DNA of 64,000 nt. Origin: Tulasnella sp. 424 (lineage: Eukaryota > Basidiomycota > Agaricomycetes > Cantharellales > Tulasnellaceae). This document shows positions 12,245-23,739 of this stretch, piece after piece (position 1 is the first letter of the stretch; the number at the start of each line of letters is the position of its first letter). Location: the NCBI GenBank assembly GCA_019633425.1, contig WSUB01000138.1, positions 51,029 to 115,028 on the forward strand. Direction: 5' to 3'. The position numbers and the translations under genes are program-made. The notes below the pieces were generated by a model. It ran no database searches, had not been told where the DNA came from, and worked only from the letters and a program-made list of their open reading frames with translations.

Positions 12245-13481
12245 ATGGCTGCATTCTTCTCCTCTATATTTTCCTGGTTCCAAGGGCTGTTCTGGTCAAA
12301 GCATGCTGAAATCAGCGTCGTTGGGCTTCAGGTGCTCCACCGCGCCAAATAGTCGCTTGAAGGCAATGCTGAAGGTTTCATCCTCCTTAATGACAGGCGT
12401 CAGGGAAGACATCGTTTGTCAATATCCTTGGAAATGGAGAGTGGAGTGAAGAAGTAGTTCCTACGGTGGCATTCAACCTACGCAAAGGTAGCGCCCTCCC
12501 AGCTCGGCGATACGCTTCCAATGCCCTGACCGAATCTCGCATTTGGTCGTCTCAGTGAGGAGAGGGAATATCACGGTTAAAGTATGGGATGTGGCCGGTG
12601 AGCGTGCAGTTTCATCTCCACGTCTTCGACTGCTCGCTTATCGGCTTCTTTGGGAAGGTCAACCAAAGTTCCGAAGCATGTGGGCAAGGTGAAGTTCATC
12701 GAACTTCTGATAGCTTAACTTCTCGCCTACTGATAATCATGGGCCTCCGGAAGGTACTGTCGTGGAGTTGGTACGTCATTCGGCTTCCCCCACTGCGTGG
12801 ACTGCGCCCAGCTGACCTTCAATTGATAGACGCTATCATGTGAGACCTACGGAAGCCTCGAGTTTGATTAATCATCTTGTCAGCACGTCACTGACTTACT
12901 GTATGTTGGGTTGTACAGATTTGTCGTCGACTCGACCGACGTTAGTTCAATGTTTGGGCTCGGATAAAACCAGCCAGGTGACCTTGACGCTTCCCCCTGC
13001 AGACATCGAAATTTGAATCCGCGAGGTTCGAGCTCCACTCGCTAATGGATCAACTAAATGGCGTGCCATTACTTGTGGTGCGTGTGGAATGCCAGATGCG
13101 AATTTTGGTTGTCCATTGACAATCCCTGAAGCTCGGCAACAAGAACGACCTAGAAGGGGCAGTCGGCGTGAACGAACTGATTAAAGCATTGTAAGGGTCT
13201 CATTATATCCCCGTAACACACACGTATCCACATTGTGTCGTTTTAGGCAGCTCGAATCGATTCAGAATCGGCCGGTATCTGTGAGTTTCCACCTCCTGAT
13301 TTCGGCGGACCCACTAACATCGTTCGGGCAATACTTATCAAGTGCTACTCCGTGAGTTGGCATCATAAGAATATTGAACTGTTCGTCTGACCTGATCTCG
13401 CCTTTTGCAAATTAGTGTTCGATGAAAACTCAACACAACGTCGATATTATCGTTGAGTGGCTTAGCAGTAAAGCACATTAG
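12245..13481 (+). CDS. ARL8-type ADP-ribosylation factor-like small GTPase
   Basis: Arl8 proteins sit on lysosomal or vacuolar membranes and recruit motor and tethering effectors when GTP-bound. The 180-aa product is built from 12 exons: 12245-12331, 12397-12487, 12556-12597, 12658-12688, 12754-12770, 12830-12839, 12919-12940, 13003-13077, 13132-13190, 13247-13280, 13343-13351 and 13416-13481. All phases fit, and introns are 54-79 nt. G-boxes visible are GLQASGKTS (G1), WDVAGQPKFRSMW (G3), GNKNDL (G4) and CSMK (G5). YCRGVDAII and FVVDST match Arl8. The N-terminus MAAFFSSIFSWFQGLFW is an amphipathic helix with no Gly2, as in Arl8, which is acetylated rather than myristoylated. Exons of 17, 10 and 9 nt make automatic prediction likely to fail. 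Confidence 0.92.
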
Positions 13482-13742
13482 CTCTTTGTCGCACTAGTCT
13501 GGAGGTTCTGCAATGCATGAGGTAACTTATTCCTCGCAGGATGTTCGGTGTCTGTCAGTATCGGGGGGTGGATTTGTCGGGCACGTGGCTTCCAATCGAA
13601 TGCAAACAAGTTAGCCGAAAACTGCCCCTGACGCAAGTTCGCGTTTCGCGCGTCGGCCCAACCACCTCTCCTACACTCACTCTCACTAGAACGGTCGCTG
13701 CGATTTCTGCATTACGTGTAAGCCGCAAAAGATAGTCATCTC

Positions 13743-16700
13743 ATGCGAGGATCGCAAATCCGCAGGCTGGGTTTGCTTCGACTTCGACCAATTGCCAGTT
13801 CCATTGTTTCGAACCGGACAAGCCCAGTTGAGCGGCTTACTCGGCTCAAATCATTTCAAAGCTTTAATAATGCCAAGAAACTAGCTGCAAAACCAAGTCC
13901 ATTTAAGGCAAAGGCTCTCGCCCAAAAATCCTCCAGGCCCAAAAAAGGCCCTAACGCTCGTCGCACCACCCCTGCTAGCTCCTCACCTCGAAGAGCAAAG
14001 CAGGACGAGCAAAAGCCATGTGAGTGACTTTCTCGAAGATATACATCACTGTCCTGCTTAAACTCTGCTCCGGCTTTCAGGGACTCTGAAGCACTGGTTC
14101 GAGTTTAATAGTCGGGAGGCAGCCATCATGAAGGATTCCGCGGGAAGCCTCAAAGACGTCTTATATAAATGGACAGAGGGGCGGCCGCGTGATTTGGATG
14201 TCGCCGCGGCCACTCTTGCGGCGGCCTTTCGTCACCTTCGATGCCTCCAACTCTTGAATCGCGGTTGGGACAACCTGAGTGAAACGGAACGCACAGACTA
14301 CAGACTTTCGCAGCGATGTCTCCGTACATTAGTGAAACCAAAGCTTTTCGAATTCGAGCTTATGCACTGTGCGATGGAGCAGTGGATTGCCGCCATGCGC
14401 AGCCCGCAAGACGCCGAGACGCTGAGAGGGCTGATCAAGGGAGGCAACGGTGAGTAGTCCATCAATCTTTCCGCAGGCGAGATTATATGGGCTAATGGAC
14501 TCCGTTCTTTCTCCTGTCCATTACTAGAAACCGTGGAAGTGAGCCAGGCCTTCCTTGTGCTTGAATCACGGCGACACGCGATTCGCCGAATTCTCTCTCA
14601 ATTACCGCCAGAGATCTTGACACCCGAGATTCGAGACATGCCCCTATACTGTTGGGAAAATGCGGTCCATCTTATCATGGCAGACGACGCAAGAGATTGT
14701 CTGAACGAGGGTCTGTATGTTCCCCACACCCATCCAGGACGAGGACGTTATCCTATATCCAGCAAGGGGGATGCATTGAGCAGCGAGGCTTGCAAAAGGA
14801 TTCGCAGTTACATGGAAACCTCTGGACTTGTGTTTGGAAAACCTGGGAGATTCGAGTGGTACCTCCTCATGCCCGTACCGTCTGAGCGTACGATTCTCAG
14901 GCCGGGCGTGATTGTAAAAGGCATTATCAAGCCGCCCGCTGAGGATACGGTATCATCAGCTTTGACTCGTATGTTATCTCAGATTCCTTGTGTCGAACCC
15001 CGCACGTCGTTGATCTAATTCTACTTTTCTAAGGCCTTAAAAGGGATCCTAAAACTGCACCGCCTATCCCTCGCCTTGCTCATGGACTAGATCGCGTATT
15101 GTTTAAGTGAGTCGGATGCCCCTATTTCACTCTTCAACTCCTCACAAGCGCTCTCAGCCCGTCTGTGCACTGGCTCCAAGACCCGACCTCCGGGGTGTAC
15201 AACTACTCTCCACAAATCCAGTCTATACCAACGCTTAAATCTTTCGACTTTGAGGGCATTACTCCTTTTGTTCCGAGCTCCCAAGATACGGTGCGTGGAG
15301 CGATTTTCGTTGTGCGTAGGAAATGTTGGCTAAAGCTTCTTACTTGTCGCAGACGCTCAGAGCGGTAGCAAAGGATCACAAGAAGCAATTTACTGGCTCA
15401 ACTTCTTCTTTGACGTTCCTGCTTACGCACATTTATTACCTCATTTCGCGAAATCAAAAGCCCGACATAAGCTACTTGAGCTCGACATTCAATGGAGCTG
15501 TTGGTACCACGTCGATGTCCGCTTACGCGGGTCGCTGACTGTTTGCGTTTGACAGACAACTAATAGAACCACGGGTATGCTCACCCCTGGCTCGATCCGG
15601 ATTAATTACGACAAGGCGACCGAAACATACGCGTTCGACAGCAGTAAAGGACCCGATGCGGACGACAAGTTTGGAGTAGAGAGGAAGAACGTTTTGATGT
15701 GGATGGGAACGATGCTTGAAAAGTTTTTGACCCTGAGGCCAAAAGTGTTCAACACTCTTCTCAAGCAAGCGTCTGGGAATACCGATGTGGGAGCTCGGGC
15801 TCAGGTACCGAAGGAGGAGGCGTACCAGTATTCTACTGTAAGTAATCGCGGGCGGCTCTCGACTTGTACACAGAGGCTCAACCGGATCCAAGTCTCGGAA
15901 TTTCGTTATGCGCTCTCAATTAGATTGCGTGGACAAGAGACTGCCTGGGACAGGAGTCTTTGATATCAAGACGAGGGCAACTCTGGCTGTTCGTCACGAT
16001 CGGTTGAATGTCAAGGTATGAACCTGTCCGTTACTCGAAATTTCACAAGAAGACTGAGCGTTCGCGGGATTCCAGCAAGCCTCTGCTTACACAATCATTA
16101 AGCAACATGGTCTTTTCGAGAGCTTCGAACGGGAGATATATGATTTGGTGCGGTCTGCTATGATCAAGTACAAGTAAGATCCCCTTCTTCTGGTATTTCT
16201 TTTTTCTCGGGAAGGACTCAGCTTCGGTCGCAGCTTCCAAGCCCGGATCGGCAACATGTCCGGAATATTCCTCGCGTACCATAACACGGCAAAGATGTTG
16301 GGCTTCCAATACCTTTCGGTCGAGAACATGGACTCGATGCTGTTCGGTAGTCACCTCGCTGGAAACCGAGTGTTTGACAAATGCGTTTCGGTTCTCGACA
16401 TGTTGGCGGAGAACATTGTGAAGGATTGGCCTCGCAAGGTTCGCCCACCATCTTCTGGATAGCCCCAGCCTACTAATGCATCGCATAGACGATTGAAATA
16501 ACCTTTGAAGGAAGGCGAGATCGCTTACGAGTCTGGGTGGAGCATGCTCCGAAGAACGCGAAGCCTAAGGTTGTGGAATACACCCTGGAAGTCTTCAACT
16601 ACGTGAATGGGAAAGAAGTGGTTGGCAGTCCGCCCTTTAGTGATCCTGACTCCAAATGTAAGATGTTATTTCGTCGCGTCCCACCGCAGCCTGCTAAATG

Positions 16701-17055
16701 CGCAATTCTAGGGGACATCAGATACAAGCTACATCGTTTGATTGGTTACGACGCCTCTGGCGACCAGGTCTTCCGACGATACAAGAGCGCTAGGAATGCG
16801 CAGGAATGGATTAACAAGCTGGTTCTCCCTCCAGGGGTATCTTCCGATGCGGAGATTCGCACTTTATGGGAGGACATCGACCTCAGCTTACCCAGCACCA
16901 GCAAATCTCGCCGACGTCGGATTTCACAGAAGGATGTCAAGCAGCTCCGCCGTCATTTCATGAAGCCCTACCCTCTCTTGTTACAGGCTCGACAGCTGGC
17001 GGACGCGGCTCGACAACGGAAAGAGGGCTCCGATGGCGACCATCGCGACGAATGA
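13743..17055 (+). CDS. PET127: Pet127-family mitochondrial protein
   Basis: Pet127 is a mitochondrial membrane-associated factor in RNA processing and 5'-end turnover, related to PD-(D/E)XK nucleases. Twelve exons give 886 aa: 13743-14019, 14081-14449, 14528-14968, 15034-15106, 15158-15290, 15353-15499, 15556-15837, 15893-16015, 16076-16173, 16234-16438, 16489-16657 and 16712-17055. The N-terminus is rich in Arg/Ser/Leu without acids, as expected for a mitochondrial presequence. Family signatures are VHWLQDPTSGVYNYSP, GSTSSLTFLL, EEAYQYST, RLPGTGVFDIKTRA, ESFEREIYDLVRSA and GIFLAYHNTAKMLGFQY. The FDIKTRA segment contains the nuclease-like D...K. The exon 6 donor (GTTGGT) is the least certain junction. 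The last intron is 54 nt and in frame. Confidence 0.9.
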
Positions 17056-17462
17056 AGCGCCCACCGCTCCACTGGCATGGCAACCTACATCCCCCACGTG
17101 TCCTTATGGAACTCAGCCTTTCAGCATTTGTTCTTATTGTAAAGTAAACTCTACATAAGCTTTGATCTCGCTTAATGCCATGGTTCTACCCCCGGAATTT
17201 GGTCGCACGTGTAGACAAACAGAGATGTTGGTGTCTCTTGCGAAAACAAACAAGAAGCTGGGAGCACCCTTCTCTCAAGAAGCTTCACCCCCTCCATCGC
17301 CTTGAGTTGAACTTGAGCGTCCCAGCGCCACCTGTCATCCTTCTCGCATTTCCCTGCAACCTGGTCTTGATTGAATCAGCGACGCAGCAGCTGTCAATAG
17401 TAATCAAACGCATTCACACCTCTCCAATTTCAAGCAAGTAACCTTCAGTCCAGAATCCAACA
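17056..17462. other. Intergenic spacer
   Basis: 407 bp between Pet127 and the NDK-like gene, both on the plus strand. No further features seen. Confidence 0.4.
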
Positions 17463-19356
17463 ATGGCTGGCTCCTCCGTTCATTCCGATTCCTCAAACCC
17501 TCCCACTCTTTCTCGCACTCTGTGAGTTCTAGAGGCGTTATCGCGCACAGCTCGCAACTAACTGGGCTCCCGCCCACCAGCGCAATCATCAAAGCTCATG
17601 CCATCAAGCATCGGTTCGAAATTGAAGCACGCATCGCGGCCGCCGGCTTCGAGATCATCAAGGAACGCCAGATGGGTTTCCACGCAGACGATTCGGGTGT
17701 TCATAGTCTCTTTGGAAATGATGCACCATCTCTCAGCGGGTTAGTAGTTTGCCCTTTAGCGCCCTTGTGAACGCCCCTATCTGACACCGTCGTCTGCCTT
17801 CGTCAGTGAACCTATCTGGATCTACGTCTTGGAACGCAGACGGGCCGTAGAAGTATGGAAATCGCTCATGGGGCCTGAAGGTAACGTTGCAATTTTGCCA
17901 GCTCGTCGTTGCCATTGAGTTTAGTGTTTCCCCGAACCTGCGCTTCCAACAGACCCTGAGGTTGCTCGGGCTGATGCCCCCGACTGTCTCCGGGCCCTTT
18001 ACGGCCAGTCTGACATTGACAATGGTGTCTATGGCTCTCCAGACAACTCGATGGCTGAACTGCAAATCAATTCGATATTCGCCTCCTCTCCCCCTTTCCC
18101 TGTGCAAGAGCTCGAAGCAGATGACGTCCCTCCACTTGATCTCGAGCAGCACCATGCTCCGTCTTCTCACCACAATTCCGCCCGTTCTGCATCATCAAGT
18201 GTCGGTTCTGCGCAAGGCGATCGCAGCATTCGCGTAGATGTTAAGTCGAAGGCCTCGGGATTCAAGGCTCGCCCCGTTCCCACCACTACGGCAGTGCCTT
18301 CCATTGTTCCAAAGACCACTCGAGCCGCCGCCCTCCGTGCTGGATTCGACCTCCCTAGTCCAAAGCGATCTCCCGCAAGCCAGGAGTCTATTGCCAAGAC
18401 CTTTGAAAACGTGCCAGGGCACAAACGGGCTATCGTAAGTAACGCCGTGGTTCTCAAAGTGAGGAACTTGACGCTGATTATTATCTATCCAATCTATCCA
18501 CAAGGCTATCAACGTGGCATCTGTCGCTGCACCGACCATCGCTCCCCGTGTTAACCGTGCCCAGGCGCTCAGGACCGGTCAGATTGAAACCAAGGTCGAT
18601 CCACTGAAGCGCACGACAGCTCGTCAGCCGAATTCCCCAGAACGTCTGAAGGAGATATTCGCAGACGTGCCTGGGCATAAACGAAGGCAGACAATTGCCG
18701 TAGCCTCGACTGCTCCTCCGACCATCGCCCCCCGTCCTACGCGCGCGTCCGCCTTGCGAACTGGTCAGGGAGACGCTTCGCCTCCCAAGGCTCGCGTGAA
18801 GCCCCGGGCTTCCACAACCGCTGCTCCCAGACCTTCGACCGCTGGAGCTTCAACCTCGTCCAGGACTTCCAAGCCTCCGCTCGCAGCGCCCTCCGTAGAG
18901 GAAGAGCCTCAGCCAGAGGTCAAGAACACGTTTGAAGGCGTTCCCGGACATAAACGGTCGACAACCATCGAAGTTGCTTCTACGCGACCCCCTTCGACCA
19001 CACCACGGATCAACCGTAGCGCCGCTCTACGCATGGCCCAAAAGGAGGCTGCCGCCAGCGGAGGACCGCCCAAGGCTCCTCCATCGGCTTTCGCCATGAA
19101 GTCTTTCCACGGGTCTGCTGAACAGAGTCGTTCGGCGTCGCAAGCTTCCGTTCGCCAATCCTTGTCGCAATCAACCTCTACTAGCGTTCGATCAGCTTCC
19201 GTGGAGCCTGGTCAAACGCTGCGATCTCCTTCACGAACCACTACCGCAACTCCCCAACCCCCGAGTATCGTTCCGAGAACGAACCGCAGTGCTCTCTTGA
19301 GAGCGTCGATGGGTGGCCCCGCCACCCCATCCACTCGAAAAGTCTTTGCTTTCTAA
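17463..19356 (+). CDS. NDK-fold protein lacking the catalytic His, with repeated VPGHKR tail
   Basis: Exons are 17463-17521, 17581-17739, 17807-17880, 17953-18434 and 18505-19356 (541 aa, phases consistent). Residues about 20-140 form a nucleoside diphosphate kinase-like domain: TLAIIKAHAIKHRFEIEARI, GFEIIKERQM, PIWIYVLERR, RADAPDCLRALYG. Active NDKs have an invariant His in N..HGSD. Here the equivalent segment is NGVYGSPDN, with Tyr in its place, so phosphotransfer is not expected. The remaining ~400 residues are Pro/Ser/Thr/Ala-rich and low complexity. They hold three copies of F..VPGHKR alternating with up to five copies of a P.I.PR..R..ALR motif. A scaffold or regulatory role is inferred. 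Confidence 0.85.
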
Positions 19357-19835
19357 ATCCTCAAATCCGCTATGCTCTTCTCCCTTTTCGGTCTATGGCC
19401 TCTCTTGTTTTCCGGGTCAATTTCATGCACGTTCTAGGTAACCTGTTCGAAAGTCGTCGGCTCTTCCTTTTCTCTTTCTTCCCCTAAAACCAAAACACAC
19501 TGCGGACTGGATATCCCGCTTTCCTCCCTCTTATTATTCACTCTTTTTATGGCCTGGCTCCGTATATTTCTTATATTTAGCCCCTGAATCAGGGTGCTCG
19601 TATCCACACTCGTTTCGATGATCCTTTCTCCTTTCTCCTTCCCCCGTTTTTGGCGCTGTTGTACATTTATTCTCGAGTTTGCACACTCCGAAGCTGAATT
19701 GCAGACGGTTGACTGGCTCAAAATCCCAAAGTCCCCGCTCCTCCAATTATCAAAGAATAATAGCTAGCCTCAAACATCTCAAACCACCGATGTTGACGTT
19801 GACGCCTCAATTTATATATAGTATCTACGCGCCCA
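19357..19835. other. Convergent 3' intergenic region
   Basis: Space between the NDK-like gene (+) and the MYND gene (-). Pyrimidine-rich, with no coding signal. It presumably holds both 3' untranslated regions. Confidence 0.4.
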
Positions 19836-20558
19836 CTAAGTCTTCTCGTTCATCCTCGCTATGAATGACTCCTCCCAGCCCGGTTCAAGTGAAGGTTGGG
19901 CCTTGACCTGATCTACCAACCACCTGACGATGGTCACAGGGGTCACGTCGTTGGACTGACCAAGAACGGATGGACAGCGAGATTGAATAAACAGCGTGCC
20001 CGCTATGTCCGCTCCAGCTGCTTCGTATTGCTCCCTGTACCTTTGAGCATATTGCATTAAGGCAGCGCGTTGTTGATCTCCGTTGTGGGACTCAGCGTAG
20101 AGTTTGGTCAGGGGCTGGACAGATGCGGAGAAGAGCTGGACGGAGTCTTGAGCGGGAATGAATTCGAGTTGGAAATAGTGCGTGTCGAGGGTACGTTCTT
20201 CTGCTTTAATGCGTTGCGGACGGAGTATGGCTCGGAGAGCGGTGGGTGCCAGGACGTGGTGACGGGGGGTAACGAACGCGTCTATTGCTCCTCGAAGCTG
20301 CTCAAGCCCTGTAAGAGTGCTGCCTATAGTAGGCCGATTCTCACTACAGAGCTGCATATGCCTTTCAGAGTCTTGGAACTGGCATGACGTGTCCTGTCAA
20401 AAGTGGAGATGTTAGGGCGGAGCATATCAGGAGGGCGCGAAGTGGGGTCTCCAACGTACGCAGTAGTTCATGTCGTCGCATGAAATGCAAGGAAAAACAG
20501 GTTTCCCGAGCGAAATCGGAGTGTCGCAGTAATCGCAGAGCGGTGGACCGTATGCCAT
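19836..20558 (-). CDS. MYND-type zinc finger protein
   Basis: Two exons, 20558-20460 and 20393-19836, give 218 aa. The join restores the zinc finger: CDYC (residues 8-11), CISC, NYC, SC and a final H...C (HMQLC) form the C-x2-C, C-x2-C, YC-x3-C, H-x3-C pattern of MYND fingers, which bind proline-rich protein partners. The remaining 160 residues are helical with a conserved-looking centre (QRYREQYEAAGADIAGTL) and no recognised domain. This is a common agaricomycete architecture with no known function. The second exon alone starts with a misleading ATG at 20357. Confidence 0.85.
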
Positions 20559-21497
20559 CTTGATATGAAAACGAACTAGGAAAAGTAAAAGCAAGAGATG
20601 GGTTGATGCAAATCCATCCCAACCGCAAGAACCCGGTCCAATAAATCCGAATCTCGCGTCCCCCTCTCTGGGGTACACAAGCTCGGGCTATTTGGAGATC
20701 GTATTGTGGTTGGCTAACAAAGCGGTGAAATGCGAAGAACCTATACGTATTAAGGTACGGCAGTCGGGACCTCTGGGCTGTGCCATTGCCAGCGAAACGG
20801 CCCCAGCCCGAATTCTCGCACTATTTGCGATTGAATTTCGTCAGAAGCTGGGGTGGAGGTCTTTCAGGAGGTACTTGACTCTCCAAATATAGTAGTCCCC
20901 CGCCCGTTAGTGCATTGTTATTGCGTGAAAAAATCCGTCGGTTTCAAGGGGTGACCGATTAGAGGGCTTCAGGATATGCCGGAGATATAGAGCCAAAGAA
21001 GATAGAACAATGTGCAGATATTGACGCCCCTGCAGTAGATACTGCGAATAGCACTAGACGCTTTCAACGGGAGGGACTGGATTTTCTGCGCTGAGGGCCT
21101 GAAAGGTTGCTGCGGTCTTGTTCGTGCGCCGGTGTTCCCGCGTCACCCGATAGCCCCGACGTATGACCCTTAGCCGTCCCTACTACAGTGCACCCCCGCC
21201 TATCATCGCATTGCGGACTTGTATGACCTAGAGGACTTCTCGGGAGATGGCGGCATACTAAAATATATACGCAAACATTATATCTTTTCATGCCCGCAGA
21301 CAGGAGAAAAAAAGTACAAGAGACGCAGCCCGCCCGCCACAAACTCTCTCTTTCAGCCCGCCGTTTAGCGAAACACCACCGCCTGAATAACGCTGCCCTC
21401 GGCCTTGCGTCCAGTTTGTTCGCGCGATGCGTGGAGAAGGAGGAATCATTGGGAGCGGTCGTTTCCCTTCTTACACCCTCAGCGGCCACCACACGAT
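20559..21497. other. No gene recognised
   Basis: Transition from housekeeping genes to the repeated array. Small open frames on both strands have no family resemblance. Confidence 0.45.
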
Positions 21498-22250
21498 AGG
21501 CCGTCCCCACCCTGGAATACAAACTCCATACTGCTGACAAAGAGGTGTTTGAGAAACAAAGTATTTAGTCACATGGTAGCAAGAACGAAGAGCATGGGAG
21601 GGGTGAGGATTCGAGTTGAGTTAGTGAAGGAGGTCGGCGATGTGGTGGCTTGCCTTGAGCCCTGTTCCGTGAGTATTTTCGAAGAGTTGATGCATTTCAG
21701 GTTCTTCCATTTCTCGCTCGTGGCAGATTATGCCTCTCTATGGCGTTCAAAGAAGCAGCTTGCGCGATTTAACTTGTAAACAAACCGCGACTAGCCATTC
21801 ATAGACAAACATGCACCTGCAACGAGACTGCAAGACATTAACTGCATCGGACTGTGCTTCGCACCTTGGAGCGCGATTGAAACTCAGTGTAAAGTGCTCC
21901 TCCCTGTCTTTAGTGCTGAAGCCTATCAGGGCGTGAAGGTGCTCAACGGAACGTCAAAGTTGGGGAAACCACCCTTCAAGACGAAGACCCCCCGCACAGA
22001 GGACAGGCTTTTCCAATATGATAAAGGCCATATGCCTCCTAATTCGAGTTAAAGAAGCCGTATGTTGCTTCTCGAAGCTCATCGGTCTATGCGACAGCGT
22101 TCTTTTTTGTCTAACCGCAGCGGCTCTCGGTGCAAGTGGACATGTGTTGTGACTCGAAGTCCTCGAGCTGGTACAGGACTCGGATATGTTCTGGCCGTGC
22201 CGGGGTAAATATTACGGTCAAAGATATCGACGAGGGAGTTTGTCTAGAGG
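21498..22250. repeat. Duplicated array flank, blocks A and B, copy 1
   Basis: Two segments recur in unit 2. Block A (about 21498-22035) matches 27078-27540. Block B (about 22045-22250) matches 28305-28490. The shared runs are long with scattered substitutions, for example GCAACGAGACTGCAAGACAT in A and ACTCGGATATGTTCTGGCCG in B. Neither copy keeps an open reading frame across the pair, so these look like non-coding flanks of an ancestral duplicated unit. Confidence 0.75.
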
Positions 22251-22252
22251 AG

Positions 22253-22939
22253 TTGCATCCAAACCCGGCCCCAGATCAGTTCGACACTCCACCCGCTTTG
22301 TCAGCACTCCCTAGAGATGTCACACTTGGCACGTCCGCTTCCTCATCCTCTCTCCTCATCGCTGACCGAACCATCACTGCCAACGAGAACCGTGGCGGCG
22401 GCGACAAGCGACGGCAACAATGACTACGACAACACTAGCGACGCCGAAACCACCTCGCTGCCACCGCTCTCGCCACACGCCGGCTACAGCAGCGAACAGC
22501 GCGACCAACACCCGGCCTCCATCGCCCCCAGCGTCTTCCGGAGGTGTCCGGCTGATTCGTCGGGCTCAACATGCACAGCTTCACCTGTGCAACTTGAGTC
22601 CGAACCGAGCTGTCCGCAAACTAACCCCTGAGGTAGGACCCGCCCAACTATAACCTCCACCGCAGCGGCCGGTAGAGGACCTTGTCTAAATAGGGTTTAA
22701 ATGGAACACAATATAGTTATTTTGAATCTAAATACATTGTGGTTATGCGTGGGTACCAAGACTACCTAAAAAGCCAGGTGGCCTCAGCATCGTGGCCTGG
22801 CGTGACAATACGGTCACACCTTGTTGGCTTGTGCGGCTTTGTTGACCTACGGTTTTGGTCACGTGGAGGGTGCCAGAGCGGTCGGCTGACAAAGCGGTCG
22901 GAGTTTCGATCTGGGGGGCGGGATTGGGTTAAGTGCAAT
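22253..22939. mobile_element. TIR element (MITE or non-autonomous DNA transposon), 0.69 kb
   Basis: Ends are imperfect terminal inverted repeats of about 50 bp. The best stretch is CCGCTTTGTCAGC (left, from 22292) against GCTGACAAAGCGG (right, 22885-22897). Outside it, flanking parts also pair (CCCAGATC, CGA.ACTCC and an outermost TTGCA/TGCAA). Homologous unit 2 lacks this DNA: there block B runs straight into the segment containing TTAAACTGCGG, giving a natural empty site near 28490-28510. The interior has no transposase-like open frame. Exact ends and target duplication are unclear. Confidence 0.65.
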
Positions 22940-23739
22940 TAAACTGCGGGTTCGTAAGCAATGCAGGAGAATGAACGCTGGACCTCAAGGAGTGGGGGTG
23001 GAACACGAGCTGTGAACGAGTACTGATGCATTTGGAAGGATTGTCATTTATTGGAAAGTATCCAGATGTTTGGAGAGCAGGTCGATGCACCGGACCCTGA
23101 GCAGAGAGCTCTCGCGCTCAATCCATCTCACCAGGATTGAGGCTTGGTGAGATATTTTGGGACTTCTAAGAAAGCGGCGAAGTAGGAAGACTATGTATCT
23201 TGTACAGCAGGCTGCCGCATGTTGGACAAGCCACAGGCGAAAAAAAGACCCCGATTTCAACGGCAGACCAAAGCATGCCGTCAACTTAATTAAGCCGAAA
23301 GGAGTAGTTATCATCATATTCGCCACTTTATGTGCATTTGACACAAATGAGAGACGGAGGCCTTGGATGGAAGTTTGCGAATGGATGCTGGGACAAAGAA
23401 AGACTACGTGATTGGCGGTGAGGGGCTTGAGGTTAGGTGCTTCTCTTCACCTCTACAAACGTTCCACATGCGGCAATGTAACCTCTAGTGGCATAGATCG
23501 CTCTTGCATGTTTACATGCTGACGATCGGCAGAGATTGCAAGTGCATGTACTGCCAAATGAGGCAGTGATTCCATGATTGTTGCTCTTGGTCGTGCTTGG
23601 TAGGGCACAAGCGCCTCATTCAAACACACCCACCCATCACTTTCCTTTTCTTCACATCCCAACATATAAAACAGGATCAAAAGAACTTCCATACGGGTCC
23701 ATTCATAACCTTTATCCCCCCTCATCTCTTTTCACCTCT
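22940..23739. repeat. Duplicated array flank, block C, copy 1 (SPFH upstream region)
   Basis: This block matches 28505-29259 and, from about 23290 onward, 33720-34172. It is the upstream region carried along with each SPFH gene. The last 170 bases are the most conserved and include a box resembling GGCACAAACGCCTCAT, followed by the TATA element. Confidence 0.75.
23665..23671 (+). promoter_or_regulatory. TATA box of SPFH copy 1
   Basis: TATAAAA inside CATATAAAAC, 75 bases before the ATG. The element and its spacing are kept in the other two SPFH copies. Confidence 0.65.

Noticed and set aside
18360..19330. Repeated motifs as a possible CRISPR or DNA repeat array
   Set aside because: The repetition is at protein level in a low-complexity tail; DNA spacing and sequence are irregular.
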